This document shows positions 1-7,856 of a DNA stretch of 64,000 nucleotides, piece after piece. The notes beneath the pieces are model-generated. The model did no database searches. It had not been told where the DNA came from and worked only from the letters and a program-made list of their open reading frames with translations. Numbering within the stretch: position 1 is the first letter of the stretch; every line of letters starts with the position of its first letter. The stretch is from an uncultured Francisellaceae bacterium (lineage in GTDB: Bacteria; Pseudomonadota; Gammaproteobacteria; UBA6186; Azoamicaceae), in NCBI GenBank assembly GCA_945956915.1, contig CAMFJH010000005.1, positions 1 through 64,000 of the forward strand, in the 5' to 3' direction. The translations under genes and the position numbers were made by a program.

Positions 1-291
1 TTTAGCAACAGTGGTGATTTTGTTGAAAAAGTATTTTTGAGACAACTTCTAGTATATTCACTTAAAATCAAATTAAACGGCGAAGTAGAAACTGTAGTTG
101 AAGCTGTTGATCACAAAGAAGTAAAATGTCGTTGTAATTTTCCTCAAAACCCTGACAAAAGCAACACGACTAATCTTTTCGATGCTTATGCAGCTAGGCA
201 GCAGCCCAGTACCACTAATCTTTTCGATGCGTATGCAGCAAGACGACAGCCTAGTACCACTAATCTTTTCGATACACCAAAAAAACAATAA
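1..291 (+). CDS. C-terminal part of an unknown protein with tandem TTNLFDAYAAR repeats (partial)
   Basis: The reading frame is open from the first base, so the gene starts upstream of the window. The visible 96 residues end in a TAA at 289-291. About 55 residues of non-repetitive sequence (a Lys/Glu/Val-rich stretch ending near NFPQNPDKSN) precede 2.4 copies of a 15-residue repeat, TTNLFDAYAARQQPS, at 166-210, 211-255 and 256-273. The last copy is cut short after TTNLFD and followed by TPKKQ. The copies differ at synonymous and near-synonymous codons, so the repeat is being kept at protein level rather than having just been duplicated. I do not recognise the family. A disordered C-terminal tail that binds a partner or carries a translocation signal is conceivable but unsupported. 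Confidence 0.6.
   Translation, partial: FSNSGDFVEKVFLRQLLVYSLKIKLNGEVETVVEAVDHKEVKCRCNFPQNPDKSNTTNLFDAYAARQQPSTTNLFDAYAARRQPSTTNLFDTPKKQ
166..273 (+). repeat. In-frame 45-bp tandem repeat, 2.4 copies
   Basis: Three copies start at 166, 211 and 256. Each begins ACSACTAATCTTTTCGAT and encodes TTNLFD; the first two continue into AYAAR(Q/R)QPS. The period is exactly 45 bp, which preserves the reading frame. Confidence 0.9.
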
Positions 292-375
292 ATTTGTAAT
301 AGAACTTTACTCTCTTTTGTGCAAGGTTGTTGTACCGGGGAGAGTGTTGTACCCTTTAGCTGATAAGAATCAAGC

Positions 376-852
376 TTAGATACCAGGGGCAGAATACTCA
401 ATAATATCGACTGTATTTTGTTCGGTTATTTTAAAAAATTTCACAGAGAGACTGTCGATGTCTTTGTAGACGACTGCATCTATTTGCCTATCTTTTGTAG
501 AAACAGTAATCATATAAAAAATAGGGTTTGAAAAAGATTTTTTCCAAAAATGATAAGTCACCGTTTGGTGTAATTGGCTTTCTGATACTTTAAAGATGAC
601 AGATTCTATTTTGCCTTCAAGCATATCTTCCTTGGGTGAATGACTAAGCGAGTATGCAGTACTAAAATTACGACTGGCTTCAATCAACTTTACATAGTCC
701 TCACAGCCTTTAGGTAGGACAGCTGTGTCTTTAGGTTTATAAGAAGAAAAACCAAAGCCCAATGGTCTGCCAAAACTGGGGGAAGCTTGGCCAGATGCCC
801 TTTCCGTGGCTATCCCTGCTTTTAAAGATTTTTCCGTTGTAGAAGTTTCCAT
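376..852 (-). CDS. Hypothetical protein, 158 aa
   Basis: This is a soluble protein with no signal peptide or membrane segment. Residues 1-50 are Ser/Gly/Pro-rich and probably disordered (KAGIATERASGQASPSFGRP). Residues 50-158 alternate hydrophobic and polar residues in a pattern suggesting a beta-rich domain (HQTVTYHFWKKSFSNPIFYMITVSTKD). I recognise no family. It sits alone between the repeat protein and the toxin-antitoxin pair and is transcribed away from the latter. The start is the ATG at 852. A disordered N-terminus followed by one small domain is common in secreted effectors of intracellular bacteria, but nothing here proves that. Confidence 0.55.
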   Translation of the reverse strand: METSTTEKSLKAGIATERASGQASPSFGRPLGFGFSSYKPKDTAVLPKGCEDYVKLIEASRNFSTAYSLSHSPKEDMLEGKIESVIFKVSESQLHQTVTYHFWKKSFSNPIFYMITVSTKDRQIDAVVYKDIDSLSVKFFKITEQNTVDIIEYSAPGI

Positions 853-981
853 AGCTTACTCTCTATCTTGCCTAAACAGAATATCTTAATGAATTTTATG
901 ATTAAAAGCAAACAAAAGTTAACTAACTTTCACCAAAAACCTGGGCTTGGACTTTAATATATGTTATGCTTATTTTTTGTA

Positions 982-1010
982 TTGACATTGTCTATACATT
1001 TGCTTATGCT
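982..1010 (+). promoter_or_regulatory. Sigma70-type promoter of the toxin-antitoxin operon
   Basis: A perfect -35 box TTGACA (982-987) is separated by 17 bp from TATGCT (1005-1010). Transcription would begin near 1017, just upstream of the AGGAG at 1031-1035. This excludes the longer reading frame that opens at 966 and supports the start at 1044. Confidence 0.7.
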
Positions 1011-1043
1011 AAAGCAGAAGTCAATCCATCAGGAGTCAATATT

Positions 1044-1328
1044 ATGTCACGTTCATCCTTAATTCCCAAAGAAACAAGTGTGCAACTACGAATCTCGAAC
1101 ATGCAAAAAGATATCTTATCTAAAGCTGCATATTTACAGAGTACAACGCTATCCAATTTTGTATTATCCAATGCTTATCAAGCTGCGCAACAAATTTTAA
1201 CGGAACAAGCACATTTTAGCTTAGCTCCAGAAAAATGGTTTGCATTTTGTGCTGCACTTGATCAGCCTGCGCGTTCTATCTCAAGCCTTGAATCTTTATT
1301 AAATACCCCTGGTTTATTGGATGAGTAA
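1044..1328 (+). CDS. tacA: DUF1778 (TacA-type) antitoxin
   Basis: A 94-residue protein of the DUF1778/TacA antitoxin family, which pairs with GNAT toxins. The N-terminal third (KETSVQLRISNMQKDILSKAAYLQ) is the ribbon-helix-helix DNA-binding segment, and TTLSNFVLSNAYQAAQQIL is the characteristic DUF1778 helix. The C-terminal part (EKWFAFCAALDQPARS) is the toxin-neutralising tail. The start at 1044 is chosen because AGGAG lies 8 bases upstream and a consensus promoter lies inside the longer frame. Its stop overlaps the toxin start by 8 bp, the usual arrangement. By analogy with Salmonella TacA, the complex probably represses its own promoter. Confidence 0.85.
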   Translation: MSRSSLIPKETSVQLRISNMQKDILSKAAYLQSTTLSNFVLSNAYQAAQQILTEQAHFSLAPEKWFAFCAALDQPARSISSLESLLNTPGLLDE

Positions 1329-1860
1329 TCATACTGTGTTTGAAGGACCTTATCTTTTAACTAAAAATCATCCAACCAGTTCATTTGATTGCGGTGTTAA
1401 TGTCTTAAATGAATATTTAAAAAAACACGCCTTACAAAATCAATCTAGCCAAGGTGCCAGAACTTATGTGGCCACTCGGCATGGTATTGTTGTGGGATTT
1501 TTTACATTAGCTTATGGTTCTGTATCACCGGAAGAAACACCCGAGCGTATTAAACAAGGTTTAGGCCGTTACCCTATTCCACTGTTAGTTTTAGCACGTT
1601 TGGCTGTTGATTTAAGCGAAAAAGGAAAAGGTTTAGGTAAAGCGCTTTTAAAACACGCGCTCTTAAAAGCAATTCAAGCTTCCGAAATTGCGGGGCTTCG
1701 CGCTGTTTTAGTACATGCTAAAGACGAAAACGCTAAAGCTTTTTACAAACATTATGGATTTTTATCATCACCCTTTGATGAATTAAGTCTCTTTCTATTA
1801 ATGAAAGACATTCGTAAGAACCTCGGCATTCTACATAAAGACATTGAAGTGACAACTTAA
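1321..1860 (+). CDS. tacT: GNAT-family toxin (TacT-type aminoacyl-tRNA acetyltransferase)
   Basis: A 179-residue GNAT domain. TacT-family toxins acetylate the amino group of charged tRNAs and stop translation. The family signature is present: SFDCGVNVLNEYLKKHA near residues 21-37, LARLAVDLSEKGKGLGKALL at 91-110 containing the acetyl-CoA loop (KGKGLG), and FYKHYGF at 141-147. Y142 is at the position of the catalytic tyrosine in Salmonella TacT. The ATG at 1321 lies inside the antitoxin gene, implying translational coupling. All key residues are present, so the toxin should be active. The target tRNA cannot be told from sequence. Confidence 0.87.
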   Translation: MSNHTVFEGPYLLTKNHPTSSFDCGVNVLNEYLKKHALQNQSSQGARTYVATRHGIVVGFFTLAYGSVSPEETPERIKQGLGRYPIPLLVLARLAVDLSEKGKGLGKALLKHALLKAIQASEIAGLRAVLVHAKDENAKAFYKHYGFLSSPFDELSLFLLMKDIRKNLGILHKDIEVTT

Positions 1861-1934
1861 ACACAAAAACTTTTTTTTAGTTCTTCCTCTGGAAATAAAA
1901 AGATAAGCACAGATCCACGACCCAACTCTATACT

Positions 1935-2861
1935 TTATTGCTCTTCAGTCTTTTGCTCAGGTTTTGCAAAATAAGAGGGTAATGTTTTAGGATCAACAGG
2001 GTTTTTGGGTGCTACCGTGTATAAATAAAACTTCGTATGACCCCAAGAACATTCAATGTCCACAACTTCTTCTATGCCTAATTTACAGGGAATACTGGCA
2101 TAATCATAAGTCACACTCGGTATACTAACCACATACTTGATCTTGGGACATTTATCGATGATTTTTCCAATGTCTGCTAATAGCTCGGTATTAAAACAGG
2201 TAGAGCAAATGTAAATAATCGTCGCATCCGAGATATCGACATCCAAGAAATTAGAGTGTAAATATTCTAATGTTTTTCCACCTTCGAATACTTCAGGCAA
2301 TTCTCTTTTGAGCTGCTTGTAAATTTTCATACTGACATCAAAACGTTTTTGATTGGCTTCTATAGCCACTGTTTTTTTAGCCGGTGCTGTTAAAAAAAAT
2401 TGTAAAGCAGATTTTCCAGCCCCAGAGCCCAAATCATAAAAAACATCTTTCTCAGTGATTTCTATGCGTTCTAAAATCTTATTAAAACTGGGGTATAAAA
2501 TTTCACCATAAGTTAAAAAAACTTTTTCTAATTGTGCGGTTTCTTTTTCACCAGGCTGGTAGCTGATAAAACCCGATAATCCCGTATAAAGCTCGCTAAT
2601 ATACGATTCACATATTTGATGATAGGAAAACGGTGTCGTTTCAATGAGGTCTGAAGGCGTACTTTCTTTTAAGGCACAACATTTTTTATACTTCTTCCCA
2701 CTGCCACAAGAACAAGGATCATTCCGGCCTTGCTTCTCCCCGACCACTATAGGTCCCTGTGCTGCAGCCATTGCGGGCGTGTGCATTTTCTTTTTCTGCG
2801 CAGCCAAAGTCTTCATTTTTTCGATAATAGGAGCACGAGGCTCAAATTCTTTGTTATTCAT
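1935..2861 (-). CDS. SEC-C zinc motif plus DOT1-like SAM methyltransferase
   Basis: A 308-residue protein with two recognisable parts. Residues 45-62 are a SEC-C zinc motif (GRNDPCSCGSGKKYKKCC; Cys50, 52, 61, 62). Residues ~110-285 follow the DOT1 lysine methyltransferase fold in order: YGE (118-120, D1 loop), DLGSGAG (143-149, SAM motif I), an acidic residue in AIEAN (E168), NFLD (204-207), ATIIYICSTCFN (213-224, where DOT1L has its NNFAF segment), and CSWGHTKFYLYTV (271-283), matching the SWTG...YYLHT strand of DOT1L. There is no signal peptide. The start ATG at 2861 is preceded by AAGG. DOT1 enzymes methylate histone H3K79 in eukaryotes; the substrate here is unknown. A bacterial protein target or an injected nuclear role are both possible. 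Confidence 0.7.
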   Translation of the reverse strand: MNNKEFEPRAPIIEKMKTLAAQKKKMHTPAMAAAQGPIVVGEKQGRNDPCSCGSGKKYKKCCALKESTPSDLIETTPFSYHQICESYISELYTGLSGFISYQPGEKETAQLEKVFLTYGEILYPSFNKILERIEITEKDVFYDLGSGAGKSALQFFLTAPAKKTVAIEANQKRFDVSMKIYKQLKRELPEVFEGGKTLEYLHSNFLDVDISDATIIYICSTCFNTELLADIGKIIDKCPKIKYVVSIPSVTYDYASIPCKLGIEEVVDIECSWGHTKFYLYTVAPKNPVDPKTLPSYFAKPEQKTEEQ

Positions 2862-2962
2862 TCGTTAAATACCTTATTAGTACGATGCACTATTTTGTCT
2901 CTATATTCATTATAATGCAAGTTTAGCAATTGTTATAAATCCCGCTATTAGAGTGCTTATTG

Positions 2963-2991
2963 TTGAATATGCACTTTTTTTACTTTATACT
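2963..2991 (+). promoter_or_regulatory. Candidate sigma70 promoter for the small membrane protein
   Basis: TTGAAT (2963-2968), a 17-bp spacer, then TATACT (2986-2991), ending about 40 bp upstream of the TTG start at 3033. Confidence 0.5.
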
Positions 2992-3032
2992 CAATTTTAC
3001 ACTGTCTTAGCCACGCCCCGGGGAGAAAAGAT

Positions 3033-3380
3033 TTGCTCAGAAAAATAGGCATCACTACTTTTTGTATCACTTTAATCAATATTATATGCATGGCAACGGC
3101 TTTTTTTATTTTAAAAACCAAAAATCCTTACTTTTCTGTATCCCCTGATACATTTAAAGATATCCAAGTTCCCCTCCAATTAGGCCTTAATTTTTTGTTA
3201 ATGGGTTTATTTTTGTTTATTTCGCTAACTTTATTTTTGCTAACCAAAAAGCTATCTCCTGATGAGCGTGCAAAAGCCTATTTCTATAGAGACTGGGGCA
3301 TAGGCTTTTTAGGATTCTTCTTATGCATTGTTTTATTTATTATTATTCCTATTATTTTTAAAATGGCCTGGTCTGTATAA
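3033..3380 (+). CDS. Small inner-membrane protein, 115 aa, unknown function
   Basis: Three hydrophobic segments are visible at about residues 6-27, 48-72 and 86-111. A short loop separates the first two, and a charged loop (KKLSPDERAKAYFYRDWG) lies between the second and third. The start is a TTG at 3033, supported by GGGGAG at 3020-3025 with 7-nt spacing and by a promoter upstream. No family is recognised. It is followed 88 bp later by the exported transglutaminase-like gene in the same direction, which may be co-transcribed. Confidence 0.6.
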   Translation: MLRKIGITTFCITLINIICMATAFFILKTKNPYFSVSPDTFKDIQVPLQLGLNFLLMGLFLFISLTLFLLTKKLSPDERAKAYFYRDWGIGFLGFFLCIVLFIIIPIIFKMAWSV

Positions 3381-3468
3381 TACTCGATACCCTTAATAAC
3401 TTTGCTTCTAACTTAAGTTATATGATATGCTGCTTAATCAATCATTATGTTGTATGAGGATTATGATT

Positions 3469-5370
3469 ATGAGTACATCACCTTTTATTTTTTCAAAATT
3501 TTTTAGATACTTAGCCTTAGCAATCCCCCTTTTTGCATTGGCACTGCCCGCAGAAGCCCGTTGGGCCACCCTGGAGGATGTGGATACCGTTGTAGAAAAT
3601 GTTAAACACGAAATTTACGTTCGTAAAGATGGATCCTACACTCAAACCATTGAAAAAACCCAAGCTCCTTTAAAAGAGAGCGGAAAAGATAAATTGGTTC
3701 ATTTGCCTCTGAATTATAATGCCTCTAGTTCAAGCTTAAAAATAATAGAAGCCAAAACAATCGATAAACACGGTAAGGCCTATGCTGTTGATCCTAAACA
3801 TATGGAAGATAAACCTTTGGCCAGCAGTCCACAAGGCTTTGATCAAAACAATCAAATTTTAATTGCTTTCCCGAATGTTCATTTAGACTCCAAAGTGTTT
3901 CTTAAATACGAAGAAACCGTTCGTGAACCCGTAGCCCCAGGATTTTTTGCGATTGATTTGGTGTTTGCAGGCGAGTGCGAAAAATCAGGGACCATTCAGA
4001 TCACTTCCGAATTACCGCTCTTTCTTAAAATCAATGATCCGGAAAATTTCTTAACGGTTAAAGAATCCAAAGCAGGTGATTTATATAAAATAAATGTAAA
4101 AATAAATAAACCTATTCTTAAATTACCCGTGGATGAAAATTATGCAGCCCCCTCTGGCAAGGCTTATCCTTGGATAACCCTTTCTACCATTAACACCTGG
4201 ACACAATTTGGTGATTTATTTGTAGAGCGTTATGAAGCGGTTGCACATCAGCCTTTGCCTACTTTGTTTGAAAAAATCGCAGCTGAAGCCCAACAGAAAA
4301 CTACGCTCACGGATAAAATTAACACTGTGACGATGCGTCTTGCAGAAAATATTTCTTATATGGGCGATTGGCGTTCTATCAAGGGCAGTTTTATCCCCCG
4401 TGATTTGGCTGAAATAGCCAAAACTAAAATGGGTGATTGTAAAGATTTTTCAGTTTCAACAACGGCTATCCTGAGAAAAATAGGGATTGATACGCATGTC
4501 TCTTTGGTCCATAGGGGGCCTGAACTGAAATCACCTAATGACTTGCCTTCTATTGTGTTTAATCACGCTTTTGTAAGAGTCCAAGCAGAAGGTAAAACTT
4601 TATGGATTGATCCTACTAATTTCTCAAGCTTTGCCCAAGGCTTGTATCCTGATATTGCTCAAAAGCGTGCTTTGGTGCTCAAGCCCAATGGCTGTGTGCT
4701 AGAAGAAACCCCAAGCATTGAAGCAAAGGATTCGGTGATCTCGCTTTTTAAGCAAATCATCTTACCTAAAACAGACAATGAACCTACGAAAATTTCGGTT
4801 AAGCTTTTGCTAAAAGGTGTTTCTGCCCTAGATTTAGCAGGGGCCGATTTACAAACCTCAAAAGACATTATTAATCGCTTCTTGATTAACGCGGTTACCA
4901 ATGAAAGTCGTGCCATTGATTGGAAAATGGAGCCTTATAATTTAGGCTCACGGATCGTTAATGATTTAAATTTCCAATTTACTTTAACAGAACAACATTC
5001 TGAGACTAAAACCACTGCAGGGAAAGCTGTGTTATTAAGCTCTCAAAATTTAATTCCTAAATTATTAACCAAAACCAAAGGTCGTGTTACGGATTTACAA
5101 TTTGATACTCCAGGTACTTACAAGCTGGAACAACTCTTGCCCAAAGTAAGCTTGGTGGGTGAAGAAAAAACCAGTTGCCAGGTAGATAGCCCTTGGTTCT
5201 TAGGCATCAGAACCATTCAAGATACACCACAGGGTATTCAAGTTCTAGAAGAATATGTGGTCAAAAAATCTAAAATCACACATTCTGAATTACAATCTAA
5301 AGAATATGCTGATTTTCAAACAAAGGTGTATTCTTGTTTTGGAGACACAGCGCTTGTTTATAAACATTGA
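3469..5370 (+). CDS. Exported DUF3857 / transglutaminase-like protein
   Basis: A 633-residue protein with a Sec signal peptide (hydrophobic core FRYLALAIPLFALALPAEA, likely cut before RWATLE). The N-terminal half is a DUF3857 beta-rich domain. A transglutaminase-like domain follows with the Cys-His-Asp triad visible as GDCKDFS, NHAFVRV and WIDPT. The C-terminal third (LLKGVSALDLAGADLQ onward) resembles the DUF3858-type tail of these proteins. The start at 3469 is preferred over upstream ATGs because GAGGA at 3456-3460 is 8 nt away and the signal peptide begins cleanly. Related proteins are periplasmic with uncertain substrates; a cysteine protease or amidase role is inferred from the triad. 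The stop is 9 bp before minC. Confidence 0.75.
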   Translation: MSTSPFIFSKFFRYLALAIPLFALALPAEARWATLEDVDTVVENVKHEIYVRKDGSYTQTIEKTQAPLKESGKDKLVHLPLNYNASSSSLKIIEAKTIDKHGKAYAVDPKHMEDKPLASSPQGFDQNNQILIAFPNVHLDSKVFLKYEETVREPVAPGFFAIDLVFAGECEKSGTIQITSELPLFLKINDPENFLTVKESKAGDLYKINVKINKPILKLPVDENYAAPSGKAYPWITLSTINTWTQFGDLFVERYEAVAHQPLPTLFEKIAAEAQQKTTLTDKINTVTMRLAENISYMGDWRSIKGSFIPRDLAEIAKTKMGDCKDFSVSTTAILRKIGIDTHVSLVHRGPELKSPNDLPSIVFNHAFVRVQAEGKTLWIDPTNFSSFAQGLYPDIAQKRALVLKPNGCVLEETPSIEAKDSVISLFKQIILPKTDNEPTKISVKLLLKGVSALDLAGADLQTSKDIINRFLINAVTNESRAIDWKMEPYNLGSRIVNDLNFQFTLTEQHSETKTTAGKAVLLSSQNLIPKLLTKTKGRVTDLQFDTPGTYKLEQLLPKVSLVGEEKTSCQVDSPWFLGIRTIQDTPQGIQVLEEYVVKKSKITHSELQSKEYADFQTKVYSCFGDTALVYKH

Positions 5371-5379
5371 GGACCTGCC

Positions 5380-6093
5380 ATGCCCCTATTTCAACTAAAG
5401 GGGGGACTCTACCCCCTAACAGCCCTACAATTACTAGGCACGCAGTTAGAGCACTTTCAGGAACAGCTCAGCGCCAAAATTAATCAAGCACCCCAATTTT
5501 TCTATCATGCACCGGTGGTGATTGATTTGCATAAATTGGGAAGCTCTGAAGACTTAGATTTTCATATGCTAAAGCATATTTTAATGGCTCATCATTTAAT
5601 CCCCATAGGGGTTAAAGGGGCAACATCCGAACAACACAGTGCTGCTATTGCCGCAGGCTTTGCTATTTTGCAAGATAACACCAGCAGCAAAACCGAAGCG
5701 CCGGCCCTGCCCACTGCTACACCAGAATTTGCCCCAGAACCTGCTGCATCAGAGCCTCTTGCCAGAAGCCTTAGCAAAGTTATTACAGAACCCGTGCGTT
5801 CTGGTCAACAAATATACGCGCAAGGAGGCGATCTCATTGTCTTGGGCCCTGTGAGTCATGGTGCAGAAGTATTGGCCGATGGACATATTCATGTTTATGG
5901 ACCTTTAAGAGGGAGAGCCTTAGCAGGTATCAATGGCGATACGAAAGCACATATTTTTTGTCAAAGCTTAGAAGCTGAACTGATTTCGATTGCAGGGCAA
6001 TATAAAATCTCTGAAGACTTCGAGAAAAGTGCTTGGCAGGTACCCGTTAACATTTTTTTAGAAGCTGAACATTTGCGTATTTGTACTTTTTAG
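5380..6093 (+). CDS. minC: Septum site-determining protein MinC
   Basis: A 237-residue inhibitor of FtsZ assembly that keeps division at mid-cell. An N-terminal FtsZ-binding domain (residues ~4-100, FYHAPVVIDLHKL) is joined by a Pro/Ala-rich linker (~105-128) to the C-terminal beta-helix (~135-235). The beta-helix includes VRSGQQIYAQGGDLIVLG and GRALAGINGD, which binds MinD. The length is normal for the family. It starts 9 bp after the previous gene with GAGGA just upstream, and minD and minE follow, so the operon is minC-minD-minE. Confidence 0.95.
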   Translation: MPLFQLKGGLYPLTALQLLGTQLEHFQEQLSAKINQAPQFFYHAPVVIDLHKLGSSEDLDFHMLKHILMAHHLIPIGVKGATSEQHSAAIAAGFAILQDNTSSKTEAPALPTATPEFAPEPAASEPLARSLSKVITEPVRSGQQIYAQGGDLIVLGPVSHGAEVLADGHIHVYGPLRGRALAGINGDTKAHIFCQSLEAELISIAGQYKISEDFEKSAWQVPVNIFLEAEHLRICTF

Positions 6094-6136
6094 TATAAAC
6101 ATATAGTATGATGAATGGTCACCTAAGGAAATAGTT

Positions 6137-6964
6137 ATGTCAAAACAAAATGCAAAAGTAATCGTCGTCACCTCCGGAAAAGGCGGTGTAGGTAAAACCA
6201 CCAGCAGTGCAGCCCTGGGTGCTGAGCTGGCACTTCGAGGTCATAAAACCGTTGTCGTGGATTTTGATATTGGGCTTCGTAATCTGGATTTAATCATGGG
6301 ATGCGAACGGCGCGTTATTTATGATTTCGTCAATTTAATCCATGGCGATTCTAATTTACGCCAAACCCTTATTCAAGATAAGCGATCTGAAAATCTCTTT
6401 ATTCTTCCAGCCTCTCAAACGCGGGACAAAGATGCTTTGACCGTTGAAGGGGTAGAAAAAGTACTAGAAGAATTAAAGCAAGAATTTAGCTTTATCATCT
6501 GCGATTCTCCAGCAGGTATTGAAAAAGGTGCACTGATGGCCTTGTATTTCGCAGATGAGGCTGTTATTGTCACCAACCCAGAAGTCTCTTCTGTGCGTGA
6601 TTCTGATCGGATTATTGGTGTGCTCAACAGCCGTTCACGCAGAGCTGAAAATAATCTTGAAATTAAAAAACATTTACTGCTTACTCGTTATAGCGTCAGT
6701 CGTGTTTCGCGTGGCGAGATGTTAAGCGTTACAGACGTTCAAGACATACTAGCAATACCTTTGTTGGGTGTTATTCCCGAATCCCCAGCCGTTCTAAATG
6801 CTTCCAATAACGGTATACCTGTCACCTTAGATGCTCAAAGTGATGCCAAACGTGCCTATCAAGCCGCAGCCAGTCGTTTATTAGGGGAAGAAATTATTAA
6901 ACCCACGGGTTGGAAATCTAAATTGTTAGGCGGCTTAAAACTCTTCAATAGGAGTCCGGCATGA
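6137..6964 (+). CDS. minD: Septum site-determining ATPase MinD
   Basis: A 275-residue ParA-type ATPase that recruits MinC to the membrane and is released by MinE. The deviant Walker A motif GKGGVGKTT is at residues 14-22 (signature Lys15 and Lys20). VVVDFDIGLRNLDLIMG follows, and the Walker B-type segment is FIICDSPAGIE. The C-terminus WKSKLLGGLKLFNR is the amphipathic membrane-targeting helix. It lies 43 bp after minC with AAGGAAA before the ATG, and its TGA overlaps the minE start (ATGA), so the two are translationally coupled. Confidence 0.96.
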   Translation: MSKQNAKVIVVTSGKGGVGKTTSSAALGAELALRGHKTVVVDFDIGLRNLDLIMGCERRVIYDFVNLIHGDSNLRQTLIQDKRSENLFILPASQTRDKDALTVEGVEKVLEELKQEFSFIICDSPAGIEKGALMALYFADEAVIVTNPEVSSVRDSDRIIGVLNSRSRRAENNLEIKKHLLLTRYSVSRVSRGEMLSVTDVQDILAIPLLGVIPESPAVLNASNNGIPVTLDAQSDAKRAYQAAASRLLGEEIIKPTGWKSKLLGGLKLFNRSPA

Positions 6965-7227
6965 ATATTCTTCAACTATTAGGCCTTAGCAAAAAATCAG
7001 CCAGCATTGCCAAAGAGCGTTTACAAATTGTGGTTTCGCACCAACGTATGGACGGGGGTGATGTCGATTTTCTCCCTAAAATGCGGCATGAGCTTTTAGC
7101 CGTGATCTCTAAATATGTAAACATTAACCAAGAACAGATTAATGTTCAGTTACAGCGTAACGGTAATTGCTCTGTCTTGGAATTGAATATTATGTTGCCA
7201 ACGCCTGTGTTGCAAAAAAATGGTTAA
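6961..7227 (+). CDS. minE: MinD-activating topological factor MinE
   Basis: An 88-residue protein that stimulates MinD ATPase and drives Min oscillation. Residues 1-30 (MNILQLLG... AKERLQIVVSHQR) are the anti-MinCD segment with its membrane-targeting N-terminus. The rest forms the dimeric topological-specificity domain (LPKMRHELLAVISKYV). Length and sequence are typical. Its ATG overlaps the minD stop, and a hairpin with a T-run follows at 7248-7279. Confidence 0.95.
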   Translation: MNILQLLGLSKKSASIAKERLQIVVSHQRMDGGDVDFLPKMRHELLAVISKYVNINQEQINVQLQRNGNCSVLELNIMLPTPVLQKNG

Positions 7228-7247
7228 AAAATGAACAATTTTTGTTC

Positions 7248-7279
7248 ACCCTTAGTAGCATATGGCTTTAAGGGTTTTT
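7248..7279 (+). terminator. Candidate Rho-independent terminator of minCDE
   Basis: ACCCTTA (7248-7254) pairs with TAAGGGT (7269-7275) across a 14-nt loop and runs into TTTTT. The stem is short (7 bp), so this is moderate evidence. Confidence 0.45.
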
Positions 7280-7287
7280 CCACCAGC

Positions 7288-7322
7288 TTATCCACAGATC
7301 TATCCCAGCTTTCAGTGGATAA
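7288..7322. promoter_or_regulatory. Inverted pair of DnaA-box-like 9-mers
   Basis: TTATCCACA (7288-7296) is a perfect DnaA box. AGTGGATAA (7314-7322) is the opposite-strand 9-mer TTATCCACT, one mismatch from consensus. Together they form an 8-bp perfect inverted repeat with a 19-nt loop in the gap between convergent minE and tadA. Confidence 0.4.
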
Positions 7323-7332
7323 CTCGAGATAA

Positions 7333-7809
7333 TCAACGTTTGGTTTTAAAAAATGCTTTAAGCTGTGCAGCACACAGCTCCTGCAATATGCCAGTTTTGC
7401 AACTTATCCTGTGATTCCACCGTGGATCAGCCAGAAGATCCCAAACACTGCCTACAGCACCCGTTTTGGGATCCGAAGCACCTATCACCAAGCGCGCTAT
7501 TCTTGCATGGATCAGGGCACCTGCGCACATCACACAAGGCTCTAGAGTCACGTACAAAGTGGTATGCACTAAACGATAGTTTTTTAAATAACGCCCAGCC
7601 GCCCGTAAAGCTTCTATTTCAGCATGTGCACAGGGATCGTTTAAAGCAATGGGTTGGTTCCACCCTTCTCCAATAATCGTGTTATTGGCTACCAAAATTG
7701 CACCTACAGGCACTTCGCCTGTAGCTTCTGCACGCGCAGCACGCTTCAGTGCTTGTTGCATCCAATATTCATCGCTAAATTCAGTTTGGGCCGGGGTTTG
7801 TGTTATCAT
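7333..7809 (-). CDS. tadA: tRNA-specific adenosine-34 deaminase TadA
   Basis: A 158-residue deaminase that converts wobble A34 to inosine in tRNA-Arg(ACG). The zinc site is complete: HAE at residues 62-64 (His ligand and proton-shuttle Glu) and PCVMC at 91-95. ARIARLVIGASDPKTGAVGS is the typical TadA segment. Length matches the family. It is convergent with minE and divergent from xseA, with 47 bp between the start codons. Confidence 0.95.
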   Translation of the reverse strand: MITQTPAQTEFSDEYWMQQALKRAARAEATGEVPVGAILVANNTIIGEGWNQPIALNDPCAHAEIEALRAAGRYLKNYRLVHTTLYVTLEPCVMCAGALIHARIARLVIGASDPKTGAVGSVWDLLADPRWNHRISCKTGILQELCAAQLKAFFKTKR

Positions 7810-7856
7810 AATTCCAACAATAGTATCACAAAAGTATCCGATCTTGGGCCTAAAAC

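Noticed and set aside
306..352. Repeated GTTGTACC near 327 and 345
   Set aside because: Two 8-mers only, no wider symmetry or associated gene; likely chance.
966..1043. Upstream extension of the antitoxin (ATG at 966)
   Set aside because: It contains the promoter -35 and -10 boxes and lacks a ribosome site; the ATG at 1044 has AGGAG.
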